From positions 25,913,446 to 25,977,445 of the forward strand of contig CM022665.1 of NCBI GenBank assembly GCA_012295275.1: a DNA stretch of 64,000 nt, in the 5' to 3' direction. This stretch comes from Chrysomallon squamiferum (taxonomy: Eukaryota > Mollusca > Gastropoda > Neomphalida > Peltospiridae). Of this stretch, positions 1-16,100 are shown piece after piece. Every line of letters starts with the position of its first letter. The first letter of the stretch is position 1. The notes below the pieces were generated by a model, which was given only the letters and a program-made list of their open reading frames with translations, searched no databases and had not been told where the DNA came from. Made by a program: the position numbers and the translations under genes.

Positions 1-1416
1 AAACCATTTACTTCCAGAAATTTATAATCTATTTTTTTAATCATTATTTTGCAGTTAAAATTAGAAAAAAATATAGTAATAAATATTGAAAAAAAAAAAA
101 AAAATAATAAAAATATATATATATATCTCTATATATATATATATAGGCCTCTACTGATTTGCAAATATTTTAATTATATAAATGATGCGTGGAATACCTT
201 ATTTTAAAAATTAATTTAATTTAAATAAATTTGGTTTAAAAGAAAAAAGCAGAAGAAAGAAAATAATTTTGTATATTTTCTAGGTATTATAGTGAAAGAA
301 AATTAACTATTGGATAGAGCTATGTATCAATTATGCATCATGGTGATGATAAAAAAAATATAATAAATAAATGAAATTTAAAAATAAACAAGATAAAACA
401 TTTTTAGATATATAGAGAGACAGACAACATATATAAAAAGTTATATTTAATTATAATATATATAACTAAATGAATGAAATAATTATTTCCCCATAAATCA
501 TTATTGTGGTTTTCTTCTCAAAGATAAAATATTAAGTGATGTTTCTTTCTTTCACCTAAATAAATAGAAACCGCAGGTTGCAGTCTGATAATCGATATTA
601 GCTTTTGTCTGCATTTTAATTGTCTTATTACAGATAGGTGTCTTACCCGGCAACCACTTGGTAATCAAACCACAAAAATGTTTATTGATCTATGTGTACA
701 AATATGTCAAGTATTAGATATATAAACATAAGAAAACAAGGTTCAAGACGATACAAAAAATAAATAAAATAAAATACAATAAAAGCGGCGATCACTTAAT
801 TTGTGTGGGGTACGTTTTTCTGTGATGTTAATTCATTATAAGAAATAACTACTATGGACCCCATTACATACAAGACAATAAAGAGAAGCTTAATACTAAA
901 TGCTTAAGAGCTTTGCTATCTGAATTCAGAAGAAAAATAAACCCCTTTAACCTTGTAAATGATTTGGGAATAACAACGCAGTATTCTGTGTTGACACAAA
1001 AGAAGAAGACGACGTAAAGTCCATCAGCAGACGATGTGAACTTTGTGCAACATCATCAGAATACGTGGACGCCACCGCAAAATTACAGCGCTCCTAATTT
1101 TACGTGAAACCCGGACCATCGGAATTATCGTGGTGACGCTAAAATCCAAACAACACGGACATGTTTGCAAAGAGAATGCTGCGGTCGTGACTGGAATCTA
1201 GAGAAAGACACGTGAAGCAAATGTCACCAGCTTTGAGAATAATCTGATTCTTTGATTCTACAAATCATGAGGCAACATAATTATAGTGATTTATTTTACG
1301 TTGGTGAATGTTAAATTTATGCCCTATTGTATTTATTATTATTATTATTATTATTATTAAGCAGAAATAAACAAAACTTGTTTTTGATGAAAACAAATAT
1401 TTATGTTTTATCACAG
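1..1416. other. AT-rich left flank, no confirmed gene
   Basis: Mostly AT-rich non-coding DNA with poly-A and TA runs (about 91-145) and a TTA run near 1330-1360. A block at about 960-1240 is distinctly richer in G and C and contains short open stretches interrupted by stops; I could not match it to a protein family. It may be a decayed coding or mobile-element remnant, but nothing in the sequence proves that. Confidence 0.5.
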
Positions 1417-1520
1417 GACCACTATCAAAACATCTATCGCAGTCAATACGAGTACCGGAAGTCTCGATCTTCAACAGAGTAATAATCCGAAAGACCTCTT
1501 CAAAATGATCCGCTTTTGGC
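1417..1520 (+). other. candidate orphan internal exon of an unknown gene
   Basis: The segment is preceded by a pyrimidine-containing acceptor ending TCACAG and followed by GTGAGC, a good donor. Between them one frame (1 nt + 34 codons + 1 nt) is open and encodes a non-repetitive peptide with segments such as IAVNTSTGSLDLQQSNNPKD and LFKMIRFW. Amino-acid composition is ordinary for a protein, unlike the surrounding AT-rich DNA. Another frame would end quickly in a stop after a Ser/Arg-rich tail, so it could instead be a terminal exon. I do not recognise the family, and no partner exons were found within the window. Confidence 0.25.
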
Positions 1521-4500
1521 GTGAGCCAGTGTTATCTATAATTAGTTTCACCTCTTATCCTATTGATCTTTTCTTGTCAACACACGATTTATAATCTCCA
1601 TACATTTTATTTGTTTGACAGACCCATACCCCCTCTTTTTAATTTTGTTTTTTTATTTTTTACTTCCTAGATATTAGGAATAATACTGCGTCTCTTTATC
1701 ACCCACCTCCGATAACTCATATCTCCTTTTTTGTTGTTACTGTTACAAAAGAAATAAATAAATATGCAGTACACTTACAATCGAGCTAATCGATTACACA
1801 AGAAAGTGAATGAAAAGCAAAGAGTTGAACGGCATAATCAATATTTTTTTTTATACAGAATGCGGTTTCTTTATATTGTTGCTTAGTAAACATTTCCGTG
1901 TTGACACATTTAGGAATCGGAAGAATATAAGGGTAAAAGATAAAATGAAAATGTTTTTTTTTTTGTTGTTTTTTTTGAGGTTTTTTTTTTTTGAGATTTT
2001 TTTTTGGGGGGGGGTTCATCAGGATTTTAGAAGAAATTTTTATTTACGATTCATATCGGACACAAAATTATTTGTCCATTACTTGGCTTGTAAATCATAA
2101 TTTTTGTATCAGTTCCAAACAAACTATTTAAATATTGATTAGGGAGATACATGCCTAAATGTCAAATATATGTCACCACCTAATAATTTGCCGTTAGTTA
2201 ACTTTTCTTCAATACCATAAATATATCGTTGAACTAAAACCGGGTGAAACAGATCATAGTGTGCTATTCTGTCTTTATTTCTTGTCAGTAGAGATTTTGT
2301 CATTTCTTGCTCTTATAGGAATTTACTAATCGATAACAATGTTCCACGTTTTAGAGGCAGACTTTTACTTTTTTGTAATATTAACGAAATAATATATTAA
2401 AGGTTTTTGGAGTGGAAAAAGTATCTGCATCAGGGGAGGTTAAAAATGTTGAGGTTTAGCGCAGTCATAAAATTATAGATTCTGAATATATAATTTTAAT
2501 TTATAAATTTTTATAATATTTTTAAGCATCTGAAACAACTAATAATGATCAGAATAACATAGAACAATAAATAAATTATACAAATAAGTGAAGAATTCAG
2601 CGTAGGTCACTACTAAATGATACATAAATAAGAAGACAATTATTGGTCGTATTGCGACAAGCAGACTGGCTGTTGTGAAAATCAATGCGACAAGCTTTGA
2701 ATCCATCGCACTTTTGGCAGGTCTTTGGCGCCAACGGAGCCAAGATGACATGAATCAAGACAAATGCCCGTTTAAGTATGAACACCGTGTTTATCCGTTC
2801 ACCTATCGCCGGTATTTCGGCCACTCTATCTCGCACTCAGCTGACCATCAAAGATAATTTCTGATTCGCACATGACTGTCGAGTACGCTCAAATTCTATC
2901 GATTAGCAAAGACGTCTTTTTGTAAGAACCAAAGACGTATCCATCACTTTGGTTTCCTTTTATGTGACAATGAAAAGAATCGTGAAAACAAAGGAATATG
3001 AGGGTGAAGTAATCTTGATTGAGCGACACCAATTATGGAAGGCGGTCAAGTCGTCCTATTGTGGTGCTTTGCGGTTAAACAGTCATATAATGACCCGTGA
3101 TTCAATATTCAAGGATATGTTTTCTTCTTTTCCAGCCATTAGCAGATCTTCAAAACTATTCTGTCTCTTTTCTTAAAGGCCAATAATTTATAGCTTATTT
3201 CATTTGCAAACTTAATGTTTGGTATTATTTTACAAAATAATGGACAAGCAATACTGAAATATGCTGAAGAAAGTATTAACTTTAAAAATAATATGTAAAA
3301 CATATACCTATATACTTTGTTTGAATTTACAGAATTAATTCAGTCATACATACAGGTATATACTGAGTTACAATGGATTAAAATTAATGAAATCCTGTAA
3401 CTTCAGCTTTGCCATTGTGTTGTACTATATTCATTCGCTCTGTACAAGATGACATTCAAAGGATAAAAAAGAAATTTGTACTTTGAAAATCTTATTTATA
3501 TATTCCTTTTATATCCTCATTTTAAATAGTTAAATAGTTTTATGCAGTTAATGAGTATGTATATCTGTCATTCTAACTGCCGGATTCTGTACACATATTA
3601 AATAATGACTACGTATAACATATCGTCTTTTAATATTTACTTATTGAGTTTTCTTTTTCTTTTTGAATAAAACAGTCTGACAAAATGAAATATGTTTTCT
3701 TTTTATATTCTATGACACTAATCCTATATGAAGGCCAAGTGTGCAATATCGCCTTACATTTTACATAACAGTTAGAAATATATCTGAAATGCGCTCTGAA
3801 AATAAATAAATAAATAAATGATGCATGTGCACAAGTTAAAAATATGAGAATGAGAGAGAGAGAGTTAGTTCTTTGAATTTTCGAGCGTTCGCAAGGAAAG
3901 AATATGAGAGAATGAAGGAATGAATGAATTATGAAATGCCTATAATTCTTACAAAATATTTCTTCTTTTTGTGTGGGTGGAGGGCCAATTGCTGGCGTTC
4001 TATTTTCCGTCATTCATCAATCAGTGTTTAGAATTGCAGTTGCCATTTTTATAATCTGTATTAGTGCAGGTGACAGCTTTATCTGTTGTTTCACTTCTTT
4101 CTGTGATTTAGATATCGATTTGTTCTTTGTTATTTTAGGTATTATTATTGTAAAATTATTTTTTTTATCATTACTTTTAATTTAAAAAAAAAAAATAAAA
4201 AAGAAAGAAATTCACATGTCGATTTAATACCGAATAATCATTTTCATTTAAAAAAAAAAAAAAAAACATTTTAGTTGCTTGTCGGCTACTTTCATCTCAC
4301 TACGTTTTTTTAAAACAATTCTGTTAAAAAAATTGAATGACTGGCAATGATTTGTTTACGATGTTATCTGACAGTCTCATTGCGCAAACAAGAATCCAGG
4401 TCGATCGGTCAGAAAACATTTTAATCCTGAAAATGTGATGAGATTTAGTTACGATGAGTCATTACATGGGTACAGAAATGACACTAACAAGTATGTGGTT

Positions 4501-7258
4501 TGCTCTTGATGACCCCAGTTAAACGTTCAAAACTAAACAGTAGTCCGCACAAATAGACTGGTCCTCACAAAATGCTTTATCCTTCAGATACCCTGTTGTA
4601 CATGTAACGTACTGTATTTAAAAGCTATTATTAGATTATCTAAAATAAAATATGAAAATTTAAAATAGTTGTTGTTTTACATATACTGTATGTAAAAGGA
4701 TTACATCTACATTTCACTTCCTGAAATCTAAAATAATAATAATAATAAATAAATTATTTCAAATTGAAATACCGGTGCGTAAAAAGTAGTTCCTATTTAT
4801 GGAAAAATATAGTAACCAGTCTTTAAATAATTAATTTTTAAAAGTGAAATGCAGATATGAATTTATTCTTGTTTAGTCTGGCTGTTATTAACTACAAAGC
4901 AACATAACCGTATAAGAACACAAGTCATTTCAGAAAATGTTTAGCTGTTATCTTTATGGTAGCTATTTCCATCCGATTATTCCATTACGTCAGAGCCCTT
5001 CAACTGGTTTATCAATGTCCCTGGCAAAATTTATACAAAATACATCTAGCTGTTAACCAGCAGTGGTAATAATATATTTACTTTATCCCATTTAATTACA
5101 CACTTGACAATCATGAATGTAATGGTATCTCATTTTCTGAAGACAACTCAAATGTGCAAGGAAATAAGAAATGCTATTTAGCATATTGTGATGGTTAATG
5201 TATGGAATAAATTCTTGACATTTTAACTCAAAGTATTTAGAATTTATTTCAAAATAATTTTTGTTCTTTTCTTTTTGTATATTTAGATCAGAGTGTTGTA
5301 TCAAAATAGTAGAAAAGAAAGGAAAAACCCCAAAACAAGCTTTTTCTTGCAATTCTTTGTTGAACTATATTTGAACTATTTTCCAAATGAATATTCTAAA
5401 GAGAACAGACATCTATATTATTAAAACATTTATTACCATTTTCCACATATAAAGTTGTAATAATAAAATAAAAATATACTTCATTCCTTATCAACAAGTT
5501 CAGCTTTAAAAAAGTATGCATTGTATAAATGTTTTTAAAAATCTCTTTGATTAACTGTCATATTTTATGCAACTGCCCATTTGAACACATAAGAATGAAA
5601 AAAAATATGTAAAAAGGTATTTTTTGGTTAACACAAAACTTTATCATCCAATATCTTAAGTAGAAGTCCTGTATTCAAGCAAATAAGACCAGTTTAAAAA
5701 TGATTATATATTTTGAAACATTTCACACACACACACACACACCAATAATATTATAATATGCTTTGAAAATACAAATGCTGTAATTATAAAATAAAGGCAC
5801 ATGATTTTCAGGCAAAATATCAACTGTTTTTCCTGCTAAAAATACATTTATATTGATTATTGATTTCGTTCAACACATTTTTGTTATTGTTACACAGATA
5901 AATGCAAAATATAATTAAATCTCTTTATATTTATGCGATTAAAATGTTTTAAAATGTGAAGAAAAAAAGTAAAAATGAAAAAGAAAACTGTTTATACAAT
6001 ATTGTGTAACGTGAATAAAATAATAAAAATAAAGCACCAAGAATGATAAAAATGTTTAAGAAAGGCATTTAATTAATTACAATTACCACAACCAAATACA
6101 TTTCTCCAATATTTTGAAAACATAAAAAATTCAAACTCAGTAATATTTAGGCTAAATATATTATTCACAGCAGTTAAATCCCAAAATAAATATGCTTTAA
6201 ACAAGCATTACTGAACAGTGTACATTTTATAAAATATTCTGAGCATTTTAATTCAACTTTGCTTTGGCTATATATCTATTTTTCAGTTAAGGTAAATTTG
6301 CCAAAACATTCAAACTCTGAAATGTATAATAAAAAATACTGAAGGAAAAAAGACTTCATTCTGTCACTATTGCTCTTTAAGAATTTAATAATTATTAATT
6401 TCATTTTGACTGGAGTTATGTAGAAATAAGTCCAAAATTACTATTATTACTACTACAATAATAATATCTTCAAAGTATACAATTAGAAAAACTACAAATT
6501 AGTTTTGTTTTTAATTACATTATTCAGTCTTATATTTTTTTAAATATTCATTCATGCACCACAACAACTGTAAACAAATTAACATTAAATAATATTGTAA
6601 ACTAAAAATATACTTCCACACCATCATACTTAAATACTATTTGTATTAGTCATAGTTTACTTCAACATTTTTAACAAAACAACAATACTATGAATAATTA
6701 ACAGTGTCAGCTGTGAATGACATAATATACATGCAATAAAACATGAATATAACATTTTTATAAAATATATTAATGTTGTTACACAAATACTTACAACACA
6801 CAATAACATCATAAATTCTGGTCAGCAGGTCATTTTAAACTACATTTATAAAATGCACAGAAGTTTTTCTAGGAAATTAAAAACAGGTATGTTCAAAGTC
6901 TAATTGATATAAAATACATGTAAAATCGTATAATATACTGAAAACAATAAAAATACTAAAAAATACAAAATTTGTTGAATTGAATTATTTCAACTGATTT
7001 TAAAAATGATAATCATTATGAAATGTTTTAGTAATAGCTGTGGCATAGAAACCATTTTTTTTGATCAAAGTTTTCTAAAATGTATACAGGTTAGAAAATA
7101 AGAAAACTGTACCTTTAACTGAAAATAATTCAGATCAGTATAAAATATAGAACAAAAAATGTAAACAAACCTTTCACCAAAACCTAAACTCAAATACAAT
7201 GCAAACACCCCAGGCTAATGTAGTTGTCAATATATGTTATACAAGTGCTAGGGATATT
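1521..7258. other. AT-rich region downstream of neudesin, no confirmed gene
   Basis: No exon set could be built here. It contains homopolymer runs, a short CA microsatellite near 5726-5744 and much A/T-rich sequence. Part of 5400-7258 may belong to a long 3'UTR of the minus-strand neudesin gene. On the minus strand at about 2540-3180 a set of short broken frames contains hydrophobic segments; this is discussed as a weak possible pseudogene. Confidence 0.5.
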
Positions 7259-7264
7259 TTTATT
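7259..7264 (-). terminator. NENF: candidate polyadenylation signal of neudesin
   Basis: AATAAA read on the minus strand, about 460 nt after the neudesin stop codon. In such AT-rich DNA this hexamer occurs often by chance, so it is only the first plausible candidate. Confidence 0.25.
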
Positions 7265-7726
7265 ACTATTTTAAAAAAATACAGTGATTTTTCTAGTCCT
7301 TATTAAGTAATAAACTAAATACATTTGTTTGAGCACTTATGAAAAAAAAAAAAAAGTGTTTATGGCAGGATGAATTACAGCTTATATTCTGACATTCAAA
7401 AAAATGTCAATTATCTCTCTGGCTGTGTTAATTTTTTCAGGTATGTTTTATAAAAACATATAGAAAAAACAAAAACAAAAAACAAATCTGCATAAAATGT
7501 AAATACAGTTAAATATATGTTATCAATTTGCAACAATTAATATAAACTAATAAATTATTTTTCCTTTTTTTTTTTTTGGTATACTGGACAGAAAGCCCAC
7601 ATTTTTCATCTAGGTGTTCCATACAGTTACAAATATAAATTACAATATCTTTAAGTACTATTTAATTTTGCTTGATAATGCCATTCATAATGCCTTAAAA
7701 TAGTATTGTGAAAAAATCTGTTACAG

Positions 7727-9915
<2,189 letters not shown>

Positions 9916-10093
9916 TTCGAAAAATATCCCAATGTTCAAGAAAGCCAACTCCTCATTGGTTGACATGTGAAAGCTGGCCAATGAACATAATTGTTTCTCT
10001 GTCTTCATTACTCATCGGGGCGGGTGTTTCCGGCTCTTACTAAATGGGAAGTTAGAAGGTTTGAGACACCGGTAAAATCGAATTCCATCCATC
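9916..10093. promoter_or_regulatory. bidirectional promoter between neudesin and ARP2
   Basis: Only 178 bp separate the two start codons, so both transcripts must begin in or very near this gap. It contains an inverted CCAAT box (ATTGG, 9955-9959), a forward CCAAT box (9978-9982) and a GC box (GGGGCGGG, 10017-10024), no clear TATA box, and a local rise in G+C against the AT-rich surroundings. An ETS-like ACTTCC lies just inside the neudesin first exon (about 9895-9900). NF-Y sites flanking a short divergent gap plus a GC box are typical of bidirectional housekeeping promoters; use in this animal is inferred. Confidence 0.8.
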
Positions 10094-10141
10094 ATGGATA
10101 ATCAAGGAAGAAAAGTTATTGTCTGTGATAATGGTACAGGA
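10094..10141 (+). CDS. ACTR2: ARP2 exon 1 (residues 1-16)
   Basis: ATG lies in a good context (ATCATGG). Encodes [16 protein letters not shown], the first half of phosphate loop 1, and ends in phase 0 at GTAAGT. Confidence 0.95.
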
Positions 10142-13100
10142 GTAAGTAATAAACACATCTATGTAGGTTTTTTTCTCTGTCTTGTCGATATTAAAAATTG
10201 GCCGCGACCCAAATCCGAACCCGGAAGAGATGATAATTTTGCAATATAAAATTATTGAAAAAGACCTTAAAATATATTAAAATATACATATTTTCAAAAT
10301 TGCAGTTTCATTTCTTTATAGGCCATGATATTTTTTTTTAGTAAAAAATGCATTAATAAGTATTATTTTCATTTCATGTTACGTGATTTATGAAATCGCC
10401 AGTGTTGTAATTTTACATACGCCCCACTAACTTGAATAGACAAATTCTTGCTCGAATCTGATACAGATAGTAGGCAGTATAACTTGTACTACAGTTTAAA
10501 TGTTCTGATTTGTATGTTATACATGATATCATTTACTAATAAGTTTAAGAAGTCTGATATTCAAGTGGAACTTTAAAAATTTGGTCATTTACATTCGGCA
10601 TCTTAAGGTTCAGATGGAAATTGTAACCATGTCGATCATTTGATACAACATAAAACAAAACAAAATGTCTATTATGAACAAGTAGAAGGTATTAATAGCT
10701 GTTGAAACTGATCAGCATTTCTCTCAACAGACCAACTAAAAATAATATTGTTGATTATTTATATATTTATTTATTATTATTATTTGTAGTGACTAAATTT
10801 AAACATTTTTGACATCACTGCTTTATATATAAAAAAAAAAAAAAATATAGTATATCACTATATGCATATTTTATGTTTCTGTGAATAACCTTTTGTCAGC
10901 AATATTCTGTCTGTGGTGAAAGTGGGAAAAGAGAGTGGTGAGTGCTACTTTAACAAATAATTCATTCAAAAACAGTTTGAAAGACCTATACTAATAGAAT
11001 AATTTTCTCCAGTGAATACATGATTAATCAGAAAACTTTTGTTTTTTTTTTTTTTTTTTAAATAAATAAAAAAATAAAACAAGGAAGAGAAACAGTGAAA
11101 ATGACATGTAGTATAGATAACTGTTACCACAGACTATTCAGGAAGTTATCACAGTATTCAGATTTTAGTATATATCTTTTATATTATTATAATTTTTTAA
11201 ATAATTTATTTTTCAGTTTGTAAAATGTGGATATGCAGGCCAAAATTTTCCAGAATTTATTTTTCCTTCATTAGTTGGACGACCTATTATTCGATCAACA
11301 GCAAAAATAGGCAACATAGAAGTGAAGGTAATTTACCATATTTCCACTGAGATTTTTAGAAAGAGGAAAACAGTTATTTTAATCTTGGTCCAAGTTTTAG
11401 CTGGCATATCTGTTATGATGTAAAACAAAATTCTGAGTTATCTGAAGAGATATTTAACCTCTAAGAAGTACTGAATGGAAGTGCCATTTTTCACAATAGT
11501 GATTAAACTATTAATACAATTAACTAACTAAATATTGCAGATCCAATTTTTTTTTTTTTTTTTTTTTAAAGTGATTTATTGCAAGTATTTAATTGTTTTG
11601 TTTCCATGAACATTTGCCAGAGGGTTGCAGAGTTTCATAAGCACATTTAAAAAAAAGAGTAAAATTGTGTTTTATTTTAAAACACCACAAATCTTTCCAA
11701 GTTAGGTTAGCATCATTTTACTTGTAGTGTGATACCTAATAACACGTTTTTATTATTTTTTTTATAGGATTTGATGGTCGGGGATGAAGCCAGTCAGTTG
11801 AGGTCTATGCTGGAAGTTAATTATCCCATGGAAAATGGGATTGTGCGTAACTGGGAGGACATGTTACATCTGTATGACCATACATTTGGCAAGGACAAAA
11901 TGAACATAAACACAAAAGAATGTCGGGTGCTTCTCACTGAACCTCCAATGAATCCAATGAAAAATCGAGAGAAAATGATAGAGGTAACATAATCTGAATG
12001 TAAATTTACCCAATATGACACCTGCTCATTCAAAGTGAAGTAGTTTTGTAATGACAGAGCAGTGGTTGAAATTAATACATTATTATGTAGTTTAAAATTA
12101 TTATTAGATATTCTTCCCTTTTTTTTGCTGCAAAACAAAAATCTGGCTGCTCTGTTTTTAATTTAAAATGTTTAATTTTATGTTCAAGAATTTACTTTTA
12201 TAATAATGTGTTTCAGGTCATGTTTGAAAATTACCAGTTTCACAGTGTTCACATAGCAATTCAAGCAGTTCTGACTTTATATGCACAAGGTAAACTTGAT
12301 TTGTGTAAAATTGTGTGTGTGAAAGAAAATACTTACTAATTTAACATAACAAAAACATGCTGGTCTGTGGATTATAACCAAAAGACTGGCATTCTTTTTA
12401 ATTATTAGCTAACCAGAATTTTAAAGTTTTTAGTTTATTATTTGGTTCCTAATAAGATGGTGTTTGTGATGATGAAATTTGTTTTATTGGTAATGTCATT
12501 TTGACCTGATATTTTTATCCTCTAAGAAGTTCTGAACAAACACTTTTGGAAATGATATTTTTGCACATTTTCCTTTTATCTTTGGAATAAATGAAATATG
12601 AAGGTCAAAAACTAAGACCAGAGACAACAATGTTGCAAGCTGTTTTATATTTATTTCTTGTCGTTTAATAGAGAAAACAAGAAAAAATGCAACACAGATA
12701 AAGTAGCAAAGTTTCAGTATCCTTACTGTCTTTCAGAAATGTTTCTGCCAATTTCCATTTATCCTCAGCCACTGAAATTGTTTCGAACATTTTTATCCAG
12801 AAACAAATGGCCTGTGGATGTATACAAATGTTTATCCATGTATATATACATAAATGACATGCATAGAATGCTGTGAAAAATGAGTTAATTTTCATTCCTT
12901 GATTTGTAGAATTATTGCACATCTGAAATATTTCCAATTTGTGTTGTTACAGGTCTACTCACAGGTGTAGTAGTAGATTCAGGAGATGGTGTCACACATA
13001 TCTGCCCAGTCTATGAAGGTTTTGCACTTCCACATCTCACAAAGAGGCTAGACATTGCTGGAAGAGATATTACAAAATACCTTATAAAGGTTTGGTTTTA

Positions 13101-16100
13101 TGATGGTAACACTCTGAATTATTAATACTGCAAATAAACCTAATGACCATTTTCCAAAAATAATATAAAATAAAATACAGAATATCATGTTCTGAAAATG
13201 TATCAGTTGTATTGGTGCTATGCTGTTAGCAACAAAGGCATTTTTTAAAATTACATTTACATTACATTAATTTCACATTTGCAGTATTTATGTATTTTTA
13301 AAAAAAAATTGTTTGCCAGATTATAATTCATAAAATATTTGTAATGTTGCAGACAAATTTTAGATCTGTTTTTAATCTCATTTTATAAAATTTATATTGT
13401 CTTAAATGGTCAAAACAAGTTTGAAAAAGAAGTGTCTAAGCATTAATCTTTCACAAGCTGTATTTCAGTTGTTAATGCTGTCCAAAGGAACTATGCATTG
13501 CAGCTTATATCCTTGGTTATTTACTGTTTGAGTCTCTATCTTGCAGGCATATATTGCAGAATTAGTGTTTGAAATCCAAAAACTAATTGTTTATCTCTGT
13601 TAATGTTCCAGTTGTTACTACTACGAGGTTATGCCTTTAATCACTCTGCTGATTTTGAGACTGTGAGAATGATTAAGGAAAAACTGTGCTTTATTGCATA
13701 CGACGTGGAACAAGAACAGAAACTTGCCTTAGAAACAACGGTTTTAGTTGAGCCTTATACAGTAAGTATAGTCATAAAAACTGTATTTTGAAATCTTGAC
13801 AAATGTCTTAGGAGCTAGGCAGACCTGTCTAATTAGTTTCAAAATATGAGATAGAAAATGTATGTATATATATTTTTTTTCAGTTTAATCACATTATTAT
13901 TATTATTATTTATTATTATTATTATTATTATTTATTATTATTATTATTATTATTTATTTATTTTAGTCTATAACTTAGTCTTGTTGCTATTTTACTTTCT
14001 GCGTTTTTATTTGTTTTTAGTTTTTTTTATATATTGGCTCTTCTGTGATGATGAAAATGAAATATCAGATTTAGTTTACTGTTGTTGATATTTAACCTCT
14101 AAGAAGTCCTGAACAGAAGTACTAAGCCAAGTGTTTGCCCAGTGTATATTTCAATAATCTAATAAAATACTCCCTCAATTAAAGGATCATATCAATACTG
14201 ACAGCCTAACCAATACAATTGGACAAAGCTATTAAAAGTGCAGATTTTGCCCATTTTCCTCCACTCCACAATTGTTTCAGTAAAACCAAACATGAAAAAT
14301 AAATATATGTAAATAAAGAGCATTTTGTGTTCTTTTGAATGATGGTAGTGTTTTTGTTATATATTAAATCAGTTCTTTGTACAAAAGTGTTAACATGGTA
14401 GGGGTAAACAAAGTCTGCTGCCTGTGGTCAGCCATTGACAGCATGGAGTTAAAAGTGTCACTCTGCAAATGTCTGAAATATATGAAAGTCACTTGTGTTA
14501 TTTTTTAACAGAGCATGGAAGGTCAAAGTTTGATTGTTCTAACAATGTGTGTGTCATTGCTGGCAGTGACATCTTAGGCATAGAACAACACCACATTTGA
14601 AAGTTGCACATGCAGAGAGAAATTGTTGTAAATTCTGTTTCCTTCTGGGCCAGATTGCTGTAAATGTTATGTCCAACTAGAAAGGACTGGCAGGCTTCAA
14701 AATGATTATATTTCTATTTTGTTCATGTTTTTAATAACTTGTAGGTTGCATGTTTTTCTTCAGTGTTCCAGCTTTTAGTGTGTACATAATATGAATAGTA
14801 TGTGTGGGTTGCAAAATCACCAAAGATTCTGTATACAACTAGAAAGGACTGGCACTGTTTAAAATGATTATATTTCTGTGTTGTTTATATTTTTAATAAC
14901 TTGTAGGTTGCATATTTGTCTTCTGTGTTCAGACTTTTACTGTATATAATATGAATATGTTCAGAAATTAACTTCATGTTTTGCTGATTACTATCTCTTC
15001 TGCTCTAAGACAGGTGATTATTTTGTATTCAAAATTCTTGTAAATAACAGGGAATTAAGAATCACAAATATAACAAACCATACAACACAACAGTACAATG
15101 TATTCTGTGAGTCCAAGTACCAGCAGTATTGATAGAATGGTTATGGGAAAAAACAAATAGCTTTTTTAACATAATAAAATAATAAATAGATCAGTTTTAA
15201 ACTTCGATTATTTTTGCTTCAAGTGTTGATTAGCTCCGTCAGAGAAAACATCAACAATGGTCAGATGATAGGTAACTTTTGTTTGCAGTCATATCACACA
15301 TGCAGCTTTAATTGCCTTTAGTCTCATGATTACATACATTGTATTCCCCCTAATTTGACTTTCCTAATGCTTGTAGTTCTTTTAAATAATGTGTAGGTGT
15401 GTGTATGTATATATATATATACATAGATATATACACACAAGTATTTTTTGTTATCTATCACTAATTATTTAATATACTTAGAGTGAACAGTCAAGCTGTA
15501 AAAAGGTATCAGACTCGGGGTTTTTGTTTTTGTTTTTGTTTTTTATAAATACCCTCCCACACATTATAATGGAATATAATTCTAAAATAAAATGCATTTG
15601 AAGTTCAAACAAATGTTAAATTATTAAAAAAATAATATAAAATTCTTTCAATGAGTGCAACAATAGCAGATCTGCTTCTCTTTAAACTAAAAACAACAAC
15701 AAATAATAAAAATGTATATCAAATTGTTCACATGGTTGAATTTTTGAAATGTGACCAAAACTGTTTTCATTTTCCAGAATAGTTGGAGTGGTAACTATTT
15801 TATTTAGTCATATTTAAAAATTATCCTTCATTTAATTTGTATACTATTACTGAGAATCATTTAGCTCTAGATAGTGGACAAAAGAAGCAAAAGAGCACTT
15901 GAATGTAAATTTCATTAGCTGCTAATGAAAAATTATTTGAATTGTTATTTCTATTTGTGTTGACATGTAGACTGACTTTGTGTATTTTATATGTACATAT
16001 TTCTTACATTTCAAAAGCAGATAAAATATTAAAAATTGTCATAAATTGCATAATTTTATCTCTTGGCTTTCAACAAAATAGATTATTGGGTCATTTTAAA

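Noticed and set aside
3630-4013. 127-codon minus-strand frame
   Set aside because: Composition follows the AT-rich and GA-repeat DNA; no domain, splice signals or homologue recognised.
9916-10008. Upstream in-frame ATG for neudesin at 10008
   Set aside because: It would place both CCAAT boxes inside the coding sequence and push the signal peptide into the interior; the ATG at 9915 sits right before the hydrophobic signal.
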